A DNA stretch of 64,000 nucleotides from Mesostigma viride (GCA_009746045.1 RPFO01000106.1:2283211-2347210); one strand, 5' to 3'. Shown: positions 41,440-52,195, counted from the stretch's first letter. The notes: generated by a model from the letters alone, not told the origin. Program-made: numbers and translations.

Positions 41440-42190
41440 TAGGATCGAGAGCTTCTTCTTGTATGGCAATGCCGGCAGTTAACTATTACTCCGAATAAAG
41501 AGTTAAGAGGTTGGCCCTCGGCAGTCGGCATGGCGATCACGGAGCGATGACGGGGCGATGACGGGGCGATGACGGGGCGTTGACGCGCGTGATGAATAGG
41601 ATCTGTTTGACAGGCGGCGGCTATTGGTAATATAGATTGTTGATTAAGAGAAGAGTTTAGATGTTGGCCCGTGGGCGATGACGGTGACGGCGTCACCGTC
41701 ATCGCCCTCGACGGGCGTCATGAATACGACCTTTTTGATATGCGGCGGCTATTGGTAATATAGGTCGTTGACTACTACTCCGAATACAAATGTAAAGAGT
41801 TAAGAGGTTGGCCCTCGGCTGGCTCGGCATGGCGATCACGGGGCGATGACGGGGCGATGACGGGGCGTTGACGCGCGTGATGAATAGGATCTGTTTGATA
41901 GGCGGCGGCTATTGGTAATATAGATTGTTGATTAAGAGAAGAGTTTAGATGTTGGCCCGTCGAGGGCGATGACGGTGACGACCGTCACCGTCATCGCCCT
42001 CGACGGGCGTGATGATAAGCCCATGTTTGATATGCGGCAGCTATTGGTAGTATAGGTCGTTGACTATCACTCCGAATAAAGAGTTAACAGGTTAAGGCCC
42101 TCGGCCGGGCGATGACGGGGCGATGACGGGGCGTTGACGCTCGTGATGAATAGGACCTGTTTGATAGGCGGCGGCTATTGCTAATATTAG
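41440..42190. repeat. long imperfect tandem repeat with strong palindromes
   Basis: Blocks of about 250-330 bp share ACTCCGAATAAAGAGTTAAG, GGCGATGACGGGGCGATGAC and GCGGCGGCTATTGGTAATAT. Two blocks contain long hairpins: arms of about 16 bp at 41670-41705 and about 26 bp at 41957-42010 (GCCCGTCGAGGGCGATGACG as arm start, 2-bp loop). Confidence 0.8.
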
Positions 42191-42207
42191 GTCGGATATT
42201 TGTGTAC

Positions 42208-42490
42208 CACCCCCCTCCTTCCCGCGGCAGGTACGCAGCGACCCGCTGTTGTCCTGGCTGCAATTGTGTATCACTTGTACGGTATTTGTGTATCACTTGT
42301 ACGGTATTTGTGTATCACTTGTCCTCCTTCCCACGGCAGGTACGCAGCGACCCGCTGTTGTCCTGGCTGCAATTGTGTATCACTTGTACGGTATTTGTGT
42401 ATCACTTGTCCTCCTTCCCACGGCAGGTACGCAGCGACCCGCTGTTGTCCTGGCTGCAATTGTGTATCACTTGTACGGTATTTGTGTATC
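42208..42490. repeat. tandem repeat, 87-bp unit, about 3 copies
   Basis: The unit starts CCTCCTTCCCACGGCAGGTA and ends TTTGTGTATCACTTGT. The 87-bp length preserves the frame, which explains the long open frames here. Confidence 0.9.
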
Positions 42491-43496
42491 ACCACCCTCC
42501 ATGGCCCATGCAGCCCGGCCCGGCATCGTGCCGTCGCCGACCCGACAACGTTTTCTCGAACAACACGAATTTGAATTTTAGGGACTGGAGCGGCTGGCAC
42601 GCTAGCGGCACGACCAACGGAACAAGAGAACCGAGAAACTGTGGCCGCCAGGAGGATAAAGGTTTCAAGGCGCATGCGTTTGAGGCTAGCCAGAACCGAA
42701 TGCGAGGTTTTACTTTATCAAACCGATGTATATCAATGTGGCCAGAATTCTTTTCCAGTTGCGGGGTCGTGTGTCGCCAATTTGTTGTTGGGCCGGGCAC
42801 TTTAATCGTGATTGCAAGAAGTCAGTTCACGACGCCGTTAGCGTGGCATTTATGTACAGCAATTCATCGTTCGGCTTCTTTATCCTATCGGCAACTCCTC
42901 ACGACGTGTGAGCGTGAGTCGGTTGTCGTGTGAATGGACACTTTCTGGGAAAGTAAGTCACTAGAGGGCCAATTTCACCGATCGCAAAACATTTACCCAG
43001 TTTGGGCAGATAGACCTGGCTAAATACGAGGGCGAGCGGAAGTAATTGTTGATGCATAGCCATCTGCTTCCTGCGCTTTGTAATTGTAATGAGTTGTTCG
43101 CAAATTGGCGTCTCTAGCGGTTACTCCTCTGTGCACAGCTGGCGACCAAGAAGACTTCATTGGCAGCCGGACTGCGGATGCGCGTCGTTGGAATATTAGC
43201 AACGTTAACATGTTTGCTGCGTTTTTTGTGAAGCTTGTCTAGCCGACTGCATTTGGGAGACTTGGCAAGGTTGCCTCCAATCGTTGAAGTCACAACCTGG
43301 GTGTCAATTCACGTTTACTAGCCACGGTCATAGTAACATTCTAATGGCATTTGTCCCAGTTTCAACATTGGTTTTCACTCTGATCTGATGGAGTGAAGGG
43401 CCTAGCTCCGTGGTTTTGTGTCATTGTAGCAGTTTAGTCGCCTGCTAACGTAGTGAATCTTCCATCCCACCTCTCCCACCCCCACCCGCACTTCTC

Positions 43497-43613
<117 letters not shown>

Positions 43614-43680
43614 TCCCACCACCCGCTCTCTTGTCCCTCCCCACCCCTCCTCTCTCTTTCCCTTTTCCTTGGCTGTTGAG

Positions 43681-43755
43681 AAGGACTGGGGTGAAAACTC
43701 CAGACCGTTGGTGGCTGCCTTCAAGCAGGAAGTTTCAAGGATCAACAAGTTTTTG
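43681..43755 (+). other. possible isolated exon fragment
   Basis: After the pyrimidine tract and AG, a frame reads [20 protein letters not shown] then INKFL, ending at a GTGAGC donor. The pattern faintly recalls a helical segment of dynein heavy chains (QE..R.N.LL), but it is too short to name. Confidence 0.25.
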
Positions 43756-44339
43756 TGAGCTGTCTGATATGGTCACTGCTGCGACAAAGGTGAGTTATCT
43801 TGTTTTTCATGCAATTTTTTTGCTGTAGCTAGGTAAGCCGGCCATTTTGTACTCCCCTTTCTTTTGCTCTCACGATTTATTCTTGTTGTGGTTTATATGG
43901 TCCCGTTAAGTGGCATGCATTATCATTATCCACATTAGTGTGAGAAACCATCCGCAGTGTTGTAGCTTGCATCTATAACAACAGTTTTTGCTGCCGCCGC
44001 CACTGCTATTACCAACATTAAGTCATTCTTGCTTTCTAAGCACTCTTTTTCCTCTTAGGCTGTTGGTTGGGATACCAGCCACCCTTGCACGCATAAATTC
44101 AAGCACCGGGTGCATGTGAAAACACAACCAAGGCAAGAATGTCCCCCTCTCGCAATATCCCACCCACGCAACGCACCCAATGCAGCAAGAATGGGACCAC
44201 CTTGTTGCCATGAGCTCTAGCACCGTTGCCACCCCTAGCTTTCTACTGTTCCCGTCCATCCTTATTTACACTGGCTGCTTTGCTTGCATTTCTGGCTCAG
44301 TGCCAGTTTGCACTTGCTAGCTTGCTAAGACAATAATGC

Positions 44340-44735
44340 AGCTTGCAAACGGCAAGGGCAAGCACCCGGGTAAGAGCAAAGGCAACCGCACGAGCAAAGG
44401 AAAGGGAAACTGGAAGAGCAAGCACAAGGCCAAGGAAAGGACAAAGGCACTTGTGCTTGCCAAAAGGGCAGGCTCAAGGGAAATGACAAGGGCAAGGGCA
44501 GGGGCAGGCACAAGGGAAGCGGATAAGGGCAAGGGCAGGCGCAAGGGAAAGAGATTAGGACAAGTCAAGCACGAGGGAACGGACAAGGGCAAGGGCAGGC
44601 ACAAGGGAAAAGATGAAGACAAGGGCAGGCACTAGGGAAAGGATGAGGGCAACGGCAAACACTGGGGATCAAAGGATAGGGGCAAGGGCAGATGCTAGGG
44701 TAACAGTTAGGGCAAAGGCAGGCACAAGAGAAGAA
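44340..44735. repeat. purine-rich minisatellite (GGGCAAGGGCAGGCACAAGG)
   Basis: Imperfect units of about 30 bp rich in AAGGGCA. The Lys/Gly-rich open frame it creates is not taken as a gene. Confidence 0.8.
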
Positions 44736-44984
44736 TAAGGGGCCGTGAAGTATAAGTGGAAATGCGGGTGGCGACATGGGGTTCGATCGGGCCTGCTGAT
44801 GCAAATGCAGATTTCAACTGCAGTGACAAACACAAGCGTAGTCATAGGCAACGACAAATTCCTTGCATGCGTGCCTTGCTCTTCACCGGCTGGCTCGTTT
44901 GCTAGTTGTCTAACAGTTTCTACCGATAAACATCACTTGCCATTGTTAGGTCTGCCTTGCTGCCGTGCTAGTGGGTAGCTGGGT

Positions 44985-45205
44985 GATCGTGCTTGTTCCT
45001 TGTCAAGGGAGGGATGCATGTGGAGTAGGTGGGTGGGTGTGCTTGTTCCTTGCCAAGGAAGGGATGCACAAAGGTTAGATAGGTGCACGTGCTTGTTTCT
45101 TGTCAAGGGAGGGACGCACAAAGGGTAGGTGGGGGCACATGGTTGTGCCTCGTCAAGGGCGGGATGCACGAAGGGTAGGTGGGGGCATGTGGTTGGTCCT
45201 TGTCT
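44985..45205. repeat. tandem repeat, about 49-bp unit, 4-5 copies
   Basis: The unit includes GTGCTTGTTCCTTGTCAAGG and GAGGGATGCACGAAGGGTAG. Confidence 0.8.
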
Positions 45206-45924
45206 TTTCACCGCCCAAGCGATGGCGATGTAGCATGCATTATACATTTATTCGTGCATTAAAAATCACTTTCCTTACAAGCGGCCTTAGCCGACTCCAT
45301 CTGCCGTTGCCATTTCTCCGTATTGCATTGTCCGGACACGGTTTTTGTGTCGCAGGTCTTCCCCCGTAAAGGCACAAGCTGCCTGCGCGCGGAATTATGT
45401 GCAGACACCTCGGTTTCCAACACGACGGCTTCCCGCACATATCGAGCTCTGGATGTACAACATCTTCCCCCGGCGCACTTGCTCCCGGATGGAGCTTCTG
45501 TGCGGTGCCGACATCCCCGGAGCTGTCCTGCGCACCGCATGGAAACAGTATTTCAAGCCACGAAGAGAAGCCACGAATTTGATATTGACTTGATATTGTC
45601 GTCAGAAGACTTGATATGCTATTTTCTGTGAAGGCGTTGGATTTTTGTGCATGACATGTAATCCTGCATTTAATAATGAAATTTTTTATGAAATAGGAAC
45701 TCGTCTTGCATGAGCCTTGCTGCAAATGCCATTCATTTTTTTTCCCCCGGGTAAATGGGTGTTAGGGGTTAGGTTGACCGAAATTTTAAGTGAAATCAAA
45801 GTGAAATTCTGATAAGTGACATGCGTACTGCAATTCAGAACGACATAGCGACATGATTGTAGTACCGGTAGTGTACGCGAGAAGCATACGACGTCGTAAC
45901 CTACGGGACCAAGTACCGGGATCG

Positions 45925-46120
45925 TAAATTACCAACTCGTAGATTACTACCTCGCAAATTACTACCTCGTACCTTACTACCTCGTAAATTACTACCTCGT
46001 ACCTTACTACCTCGTAAATTACTACCTCGTACATTACTACCTCGTACATTACTACCTCGTACATTACTACCTCGTAAATTACTACCTCGTAAATTACTAC
46101 CTCGTAATTTACGACGTCGG
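45925..46120. repeat. subterminal repeats of the 11-kb element, 15-bp unit
   Basis: TAAATTACTACCTCG repeated about 12 times with C/A variants (GTACCT, GTACAT). Related motifs occur at the other end (35580-35760), as expected of transposase-binding subterminal repeats. Confidence 0.8.
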
Positions 46121-46262
46121 ATCTTACCTCGGATCTAACTCGTAGCTTACGAGAAAGATCCGACCTCGGATGTAAACCGTAAGAGTAGTCTGTGCCGTAA
46201 ATTACCACCTCGTAATTTACGCCTCGGATCCTTTTTACTACCCTCGGACGAAAAGTATAGTG

Positions 46263-46446
46263 TTATGACAACGATATCACCCAAGGTGAACCCGGTGACT
46301 GTTTCGCTGAATGCTGCTGTCATTGTAATCGGTACCGCGCTAGGATACAGTCCGTGTGTAGTTGTTAACGTGATTGACGGCGCTGTCCTTGCCGGTTTGC
46401 GCTTCTTGCGAATCAAAGCAGGACAAATACCATAATCAAACGACAT
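46263..46446 (-). pseudogene. Ig-like/LamG fibre protein, 5' part
   Basis: It starts MSFDYGICPALIRKKRKPAR and leads into an Ig-like repeat (AAFSETVTGFTLGDIVV), where the 11-kb element interrupts it. The reading continues in frame at 35268 (NGTASGLTGSGASYTF). The short basic N-terminus before the first Ig-like repeat may anchor the fibre to the virion. Confidence 0.7.
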
Positions 46447-46472
46447 GGAGCTAATATAATATCATCGTCACA

Positions 46473-46643
46473 TTATTTTTTAGAGTTTGGTAGCGGATAC
46501 TTGAAGGTGGGGAGAAGGGGCAATGCTCGTCTAGCTGGCATTGTCATGGACAGACCAGAATCTGCCATTTCAGGAATGTCAAAAATCAACTTCAACCTGT
46601 TAAACGGATTAGCTGTGATGCTAGGGTCTCGAAAGTAGTCCAT
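46473..46643 (-). CDS. small virus-like protein, 56 aa
   Basis: Starts MDYFRDPSITANPFNRLKLI and ends TFKYPLPNSKK. It exactly fills the gap between the capsid gene stop (46672) and the fibre start (46446) on the same strand. Its length and position are consistent with a small virion or cement peptide. No family recognised. Confidence 0.5.
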   Translation of the reverse strand: MDYFRDPSITANPFNRLKLIFDIPEMADSGLSMTMPARRALPLLPTFKYPLPNSKK

Positions 46644-46671
46644 CGTTTGTCATTACACACGTATATATTTT

Positions 46672-47961
46672 TTAGAGGTACACGGCTGCCTGCCTGCCTG
46701 CAGCAATGTCCATCTTCGATTCGCATTCCGTGAAGAGGTAGGAAATACAGTCCGTTGCTCCCTTCTCGACTCGCAGCGTGACCACTGATGCAGTGCCACG
46801 AAGGTCAAGCCCGCTCATGTACTCTGGACCGGCACATGGCATATTAAGGTGACACGCCATCGTGAAGTTGTTGTTTAGCCACGTGGTAGGAGTCATGCCC
46901 TCACGGACACAGGACAAAACATTCCCTTGGTCACCGAACGCAGACAACAGATTGATCCACGCCTCCGTTGCGTTCGTACGGTATCCAGGCGCCAGGTTGG
47001 ATCCGTTGATGTCGTATTGGTAGGAAGTCATACCATCCGCGATGTGATTGAACATCGTATTGCCAGATGCGTTGGTCACGTCCGCGCCGGCAGCAACCTG
47101 AATCGCCAGGAGTTTGCTGGCGGACGCGGAAGACAGCGACGCCTTGATGGCATAGGGAGAACGAGCCCCGAGCGACTGTTTGGTAGACTGCCACGTTCGC
47201 CACTTGAAGGAGAGAGTTCCACCCTCGGCAAGCCTGGACGAGAAAATCTGGCCCACGATATCTTCTTGGAACCTGTACGTGTCGATGCTAAAGTGGATGT
47301 TGCTCAGTTCGAAACCAACCCCCGTTCCTGCGTCAACGGCCACGATGCCACCACCAGCTACTTGCGCCACGCTAGGAAGCATCACCCCTCCGTCCATGAG
47401 TGTGATTCGGATCTCGATGGGGGGGAAGAGACTCAGATCCACGATCCGAGGCTCGCCACTCAGGAATCCCAAAAAGTGGTCAATGACGCCGTCCACTGCG
47501 GTGTTTGCCTTCACGTTGTTTGTGAGAGCGCCAGCCGCATCAGCAATGACGATGTTGTTATTCTTCGACCAACCAGCGGGAGCCTGCGCGAGATTGTACT
47601 CGACACCGCCGTGCACCGAGAGCAGCGTATGGAACAGCTGGGAGTAGTCGTTGATGCTGTCGACGGTCTGACCTCCTGCCAGTACCTCGAGGCGCCTGAT
47701 GATGGAGGACGTGTACGCGGGGAACTTTGCGAACCCCGCCGTGGTCGTGGGGGTCCCCGTGAAAAACATTGCGAAGGAGTGCAAGTCCACGAACCCGGAC
47801 GTGGGGAGGCGGACCGCGACCACAGACCCTTGTTTGATGCCGTCGCTTGCTGAGAGGGTGCTGAGATGGACTCGTTGAGTCGTGTGCTGACCCAGCGCCT
47901 TCACGAGGTATTGCATGGACTTGGGGATAGCGCGCGAGTACCAGGAATTGTCCGAAGCCAT
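46672..47961 (-). CDS. MCP: major capsid protein, PLV-type double jelly roll (predicted)
   Basis: 429 aa from the start beginning MASDNSWYSRAIPKSMQYLV; an alternative ATG lies 15 bp upstream. Features expected of PLV/polinton capsids: early GFVDLHSFAMFFTG, then IIRRLEVLAGGQTVDSINDY (the I.R.EV...G..IDSI.DY pattern), and LSLFPPIEIRITLMDGGVML near the end of the first jelly roll. It is open throughout, and has the strongest coding signal in the cluster with the ATPase. Its neighbours are the amphipathic protein upstream and the 56-aa ORF downstream. I infer the fold from pattern and context; no alignment was run. Confidence 0.72.
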   Translation of the reverse strand: MASDNSWYSRAIPKSMQYLVKALGQHTTQRVHLSTLSASDGIKQGSVVAVRLPTSGFVDLHSFAMFFTGTPTTTAGFAKFPAYTSSIIRRLEVLAGGQTVDSINDYSQLFHTLLSVHGGVEYNLAQAPAGWSKNNNIVIADAAGALTNNVKANTAVDGVIDHFLGFLSGEPRIVDLSLFPPIEIRITLMDGGVMLPSVAQVAGGGIVAVDAGTGVGFELSNIHFSIDTYRFQEDIVGQIFSSRLAEGGTLSFKWRTWQSTKQSLGARSPYAIKASLSSASASKLLAIQVAAGADVTNASGNTMFNHIADGMTSYQYDINGSNLAPGYRTNATEAWINLLSAFGDQGNVLSCVREGMTPTTWLNNNFTMACHLNMPCAGPEYMSGLDLRGTASVVTLRVEKGATDCISYLFTECESKMDIAAGRQAAVYL

Positions 47962-47991
47962 AGATTGTGTATACATTCGAATGAGATATTT

Positions 47992-48351
47992 TTACTGAAG
48001 AAGCTGGCCGAGTATGGGATTTTTTACCTTCGCTCCATCAACCCGTCTTTCGAGGTTGGACAAGGCGCTCAGACCAGTGTTTGCGACCGTCGAGTACGCT
48101 TTCCCGAGCAGCGTACTCTTCGCGATCATGTTGGATGGGATGTGTCCGAGCGCGGAATCGACAATGCCCGCCGCTTGTTTGGCAGCCCGCGCCCCGTCGC
48201 CAATTTTTGAGATGACTTCGCCAGCGACGTGCCCGGCTTTCTTGACAGCTGACACGATGGCCGCCCCGTCGCTGACCCTCTTGATAGCGTTGCCGGCAAA
48301 CTCTCCCACGCGTCTAGCCACGTTTCCGATTGCTCCAAAATTAACTTTCAT
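47992..48351 (-). CDS. small amphipathic Ala/Gly/Val-rich virion protein, 119 aa (pVI-like candidate)
   Basis: Starts MKVNFGAIGNVARRVGEFAG; its ATG overlaps the penton-like stop by 11 bp. Residues 1-80 form repeated amphipathic helices with small residues and regular Lys/Arg (AGNAIKRVSDGAAIVSAVKK). Adenovirus pVI and similar polinton/adintovirus proteins have this make-up and lie beside the capsid gene, where they help in membrane interaction and capsid assembly. Assignment is by composition and place only. Confidence 0.5.
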   Translation of the reverse strand: MKVNFGAIGNVARRVGEFAGNAIKRVSDGAAIVSAVKKAGHVAGEVISKIGDGARAAKQAAGIVDSALGHIPSNMIAKSTLLGKAYSTVANTGLSALSNLERRVDGAKVKNPILGQLLQ

Positions 48352-49203
48352 CGTCCTCGATAGTACTAGATGGCTGAGAAATAAATCTGGTTTGTGGCTG
48401 GACGGTCCTGTCAAGGGCCATATACTTCAAAACGCTCCCGATCTTCCTCGCCTCTATTCCCATCGCCTTCTGAGGGCTTATGCGGAAGGAGAGCTGAAGA
48501 GCCCAATCCGAGTAGACAGTTATAGGAGCGTCGTCCTCGTCGAGCAGTCGGATCGTGATGTTGCTGGGAGAGTCCTTGAGATGCTGCCACAAAGGGGTCG
48601 CTGCCTGCCAAACAATGGGTTCTAAGAACTGCGACATGTTGGGACAGACGGCCAAAAGGCCTCCATATCCCGTGCCTGTCGACGATGATATCACGTTTCC
48701 TCGAACGATGTCGCTGTATACATACACCATTCTCAGTCTCCCATTCGTTGCTGGCCGGTTGCTAGCGAGGACACCTGTGAAAGGATATGATCCTTCCATG
48801 AGCCCCAACACCCGGCCCGTGGGCTCATCCACCGCGACAGAGAACTCGGTGGCATTTGTCACGGTAAACAGACTAGTCGCCCTGTTGTACGTGACCGAAA
48901 CCCAGGATCTACCGCCTTCAAAACGTCCTCTATGTTTTTTCGGTTTTCGATAGTCGTGTACGAGCCGAGCGGCAAGGTCACCTTCGTAGGGGACTCGCTG
49001 CCAGACAAACGCACAGTGAAGTATCGGTTTCCTTCGCTGATGTGAGTCTGTTCAAACGGGATGGTCATGAGGGTAAGCCCGACGTCGTGATAATCGTCAA
49101 GGAGCCCCGCCGGGATGTCCCATACCGGATCCACTAGCGTCCCGCGAGTTCGGTTCTCCGTGCGAAGAGTGAGTGTCAGCGTTTCCTGGATGAACTCTTT
49201 CAT
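48341..49203 (-). pseudogene. penton-like (minor capsid, single jelly roll) protein with a frameshift
   Basis: Starts MKEFIQETLTLTLRTENRTR. The N-terminal half has the penton pattern VTLPLGSYTTIENRKNIEDV, then a TYN..T..FTVT strand in a different frame, then GRVLGLMEG. The frame changes near 48897 in a way consistent with one missing base in a T run. Stop at 48341. Polinton and PLV pentons show PLG.Y....DLL.A followed by TYN and a late LG.. motif. The gene overlaps the preceding small gene by 107 bp. Confidence 0.6.
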
Positions 49204-49441
49204 CGGCCACTTCTTCTGACAATAGCTCAGAAGTAATTTCGTTTGTCCCAAAAACCTTAACGACGCCCTCCTCAATTTTCGCCGATGCCTTTTTAATGGC
49301 GCGCCTTGTCTTCCCTGTGAGTGGCTTCTTCTTACAGTAGAGCATGGCTGCCTCAATGAACTCTCGTGGGACATTTGGATGGAGGGTCATCCATTGAGAG
49401 ATCTCGAGCATCTCGGCGTCAGTGAACAGCGGGCTGCTCAT
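49097..49441 (-). CDS. virus-like protein of unknown function, 114 aa
   Basis: Starts MSSPLFTDAEMLEISQWMTL. A helical, Lys-rich middle (KKKPLTGKTRRAIKKASAKI) could be nucleic-acid binding. It overlaps 22 bp with the core-like gene upstream and 107 bp with the penton-like gene downstream; the last 35 residues may be spurious if its 3' end is frameshifted. Confidence 0.5.
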   Translation of the reverse strand: MSSPLFTDAEMLEISQWMTLHPNVPREFIEAAMLYCKKKPLTGKTRRAIKKASAKIEEGVVKVFGTNEITSELLSEEVADERVHPGNADTHSSHGEPNSRDASGSGMGHPGGAP

Positions 49442-49946
49442 GTTTACTCTTCTGTGAGATTTTTTTCAGCGCCTTCTTTTGGAATTCCCACGACCGTGTT
49501 GTGGACCCTCCTGAGATGCAGCAGGAGGTTTTTTTCGTTTGCGAACGTGCCTTACACCCGGGTTGTGGGCATTTCCACCTCGCGCCTCCCACCTGGACTC
49601 GTTTCCCGACAGGTACACCCGCAGGCTCCGGGGGTGCCGCCACTGCTTCATCGACGACAACCGGTTCGGGAGCCGGCGCGACAGGGGCCGGTTGGGCATA
49701 CGCGGACAATGGGGGGTACGCGACCGGTCTAGAGTTCGCCATCACTGACGCCATGAGAAGGGCATCCTTGAACCCTCGCGCCTCTGCGACCTTCCCTTTG
49801 TTCACCGCTCTTCGGACCGGCGCGCTGTGGATGACAATGGTGTTGGTCGATGAAGCGGTCACCTGCGACTGGGGTGCGACCTTACGCTTCGGTTTTCCCC
49901 TTTTACTTGAAGGACGGCGCCGTGCTGTTTTCTGACGCCTTGCCAT
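49419..49946 (-). CDS. basic core-like virion protein, 175 aa
   Basis: The N-terminus is extremely basic (MARRQKTARRRPSSKRGKPK), then an Ala/Pro/Val-rich linker, a CPQPGC pair of cysteines and a basic C-terminus (KKALKKISQKSK). The layout suits a DNA-condensing core or scaffold protein. It starts 22 bp after the native stop of the giant fibre-like gene. Function is inferred from composition. Confidence 0.55.
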   Translation of the reverse strand: MARRQKTARRRPSSKRGKPKRKVAPQSQVTASSTNTIVIHSAPVRRAVNKGKVAEARGFKDALLMASVMANSRPVAYPPLSAYAQPAPVAPAPEPVVVDEAVAAPPEPAGVPVGKRVQVGGARWKCPQPGCKARSQTKKTSCCISGGSTTRSWEFQKKALKKISQKSKHEQPAVH

Positions 49947-49968
49947 TTCTGCATATAATCATAGATTT

Positions 49969-50196
49969 TTATAACGTCCAAGTGAGGGTCTTGTTAGTCG
50001 ACACGGCCATTTTTCCAGCGCGCGACTTGCAAAACGCCGTAGAGAGTCCTATGTTTGTTGACGTGTCAGTGGTGATGCGAGGAATCCGCAATGCGATTTC
50101 AAACACCCCGTCATCCTCCTCGTATCCTGAAACAACATTCCAGTTGCTGCCAATTATAACGTTTACCGGCCAGACGGACAGGCCGCTAGCCGTTAA
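49969..50196 (-). pseudogene. 3' end of the giant fibre-like gene, separated by piggyBac insertion
   Basis: Starting from the TTAA at 50193, the frame reads LTASGLSVWPVNVIIGSNWN and ends KTLTWTL with TAA at 49969. It is in frame with ...DISNPYR at 53061, so the unbroken protein would have been about 1,103 aa. An open frame on the plus strand here is a shadow. Confidence 0.72.
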
Positions 50197-50507
50197 CCCC
50201 TAAACCGTCCTCGTGCCGATTTTCGACTGCGAGTTTTTCTCATGCCTCACATTCGGCATGAGTTTGTGCGCCCTGTAGGGATTTGGCGGGAAGGTTTTGG
50301 CGGGAACCAACTAGACCACCGAAAAGATCTAGATTCACTCTATCCGTAGGACACTTGTCTGACCGTATTTGACCACCGTATCAGGGTGGAAACCCTGGTC
50401 AAAGTCAACAGGGCACCCTGGTGCATGCAGGTTTGGGCGGTAAAAAAAATTGACAAAAACGTACGAAAACGAAGGATGCGAAAAAAGGGGGGAGCGCGGA
50501 CGTAGAC

Positions 50508-51771
50508 ATGGCGGACGAAATGCAGGCAGATATACGGACTTTCAAGGTAAAGAAGGGCATTTTCATGGCAGTGCCTGTGGAAAAATTCGGACGAGACTGG
50601 GTGATAGAGCAGTATGGGGAAAAACACAGCGACGTACGTTTGCCGGGCAAGGTAGTGACAGTGAACAGGTCCGGAGATGGTGCACGGTGCTATTTCCCGG
50701 ACGACAAGCTCACGTACCCATTCACCCGTGAGCAGATTTTCATATATTCGTGCAGCTCAGATGAGTACGAAGCTCTAGTGAAAGAATGCGCAGCCAGGAA
50801 GGTCCCAACGGCAGGTAGCAGTGACGATGATAGCGAGCAGGGCCAGGATAGCGATTCTGACGCCGGCGAGGACGACGACGACAAATCCGAGGATATCGAG
50901 CTGCCCACACCGGTCAAGCGACGCGAGCCGGGGAAGCGCGCTGTCGGCAACCCGAAGAAGAACCCAGCCATCAGCCACGCCCCGAAAAGGCGCCGTCAGA
51001 CCAAGGCGGCGGCCAGCGAGAGCGTTGTCTCGGACGCTTCCGATGACGACTTTGTTTACCAGAAGGGTGCGGAGGGTCCGGTGCCGAGCGGTGAGGCTGA
51101 GCTCGATGATTCGTTTTTTCCTAACGACACTCCTGCCACTGAGGAGCCAGCCGAGACTTTCTGGAAATCTGGTTTCGGCAAGCCAGGTGTGTTTCCTTTT
51201 CCCGATACTCCGGTGCTGTCGCCGATGACGGGTACCGCCTGCTATCAAAACCTTTCCCCTGCCCAGCTCAAGTTTGGGCCCCTCAGGCTGTTCTCCCTTT
51301 TCTGGTCCCAACGTGATGTCGTGGCCAAGATTGTCAAGGAGACCAACGACTATGCTGAGCTCAAGGGGGCGGGCAAGCCAGGTGAGCGTGAGTGGCACCC
51401 CTTAACAATGCATGAGATGGGCCAATTTCTGGGTGGAGCAGGTGCTGTGCCAACTGTGCTGCGCGCAAGGCAGGAAGCACAAGACCTCGGTCATGTGCGA
51501 GCACTGTGACATGGCGTTCTGCAGCAACAGCGAGCGGAACTGCTTCGGCCTCTTCCACTCCGGGCAGGTGGAGGGGCTGGACTTCAACGTGACGAAGCAG
51601 CGGGTATGGCAGCGCCTCTCCCAGCGTGGCGAATGCGCCAAGAATTTCAAGGGCGCCACTACCACGAGGGGGGCAGCAGCCACCACCCGGAAGCTCAAGG
51701 GGGTGGCGCGGCGCCGCCATCTCAGGGCGGAGCATGTCCGCCTGGGATATAGTCCTACGGAGGCTGACTAA
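50508..51771 (+). pseudogene. piggyBac-like transposase, DDE core deleted
   Basis: The N-terminal frame (50508-51509) starts MADEMQADIRTFKVKKGIFM. An uncharacterised domain of about 85 residues (AVPVEKFGRDW, then RCYFPDDKLTYPF) leads to an acidic run and KRRR-type basic segments. The start of DDE_Tnp_1_7 follows: FGPLRLFSLFWSQRDVVAKI, VKETNDYAELK, WHPLTMHEMGQFLG. From about 51430 another frame carries the C-terminal cysteine-rich domain (CAQGRKHKTSVMCEHCDMAF) and a basic tail ending at 51771. About 300 residues with the catalytic Asp residues are missing between. Confidence 0.72.
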
Positions 51772-52195
51772 GAATGCTAGCATTTGTTGCCTACGTGGCA
51801 TGGCGTTTGGCCTTTCCTGCCCGCGCTCATGCGCGCCGTGTATCACCATGGGCCGGCATGGTTTGAAGTGTGTGTTATTGTTTCATGGACCCACCTGTGC
51901 ATGTGTTATTTGGTTTCATGTTGTTAGCCTGCATGGGTTATTGTTTCATGGTAATGTCTTATTAGCTTTCATGTTTATGCATAACTTGTGCAGTTTGAAA
52001 ATCTGCTCCGTGATGGTCACAGTGCCACCTATTTCTAGTTGGCAATTTTCAGTGTTACTGCATGCATGGTCCCTTGGTCACTAATTTATCTAGGAGTGCT
52101 GGGATGTTTTGACTTTGTGTGCAAGGTCCATCATGCATGTAAAAATAAGTACCACAGTATCAGCGGGTCTGCAAGCATTTACGCTTATTGTGGCA

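Noticed and set aside
42178-42933. 251-residue plus-strand frame
   Set aside because: Its first third is the frame-preserving 87-bp repeat. The rest (RDWSGWHASGTTNG...) has no recognisable domain or supporting splice sites.
44336-44635. Lys/Gly-rich 99-residue frame
   Set aside because: Produced by a purine-rich minisatellite; no other support.
45259-45540. Cysteine-containing minus-strand frame ending KAACKESDF
   Set aside because: The end looks protein-like, but no splice context, homologue or start could be established, and the opposite strand is also open.
46927-47853. 308-residue plus-strand frame opposite the capsid gene
   Set aside because: A shadow of the major capsid protein, with Arg/His-rich composition typical of antisense reading.
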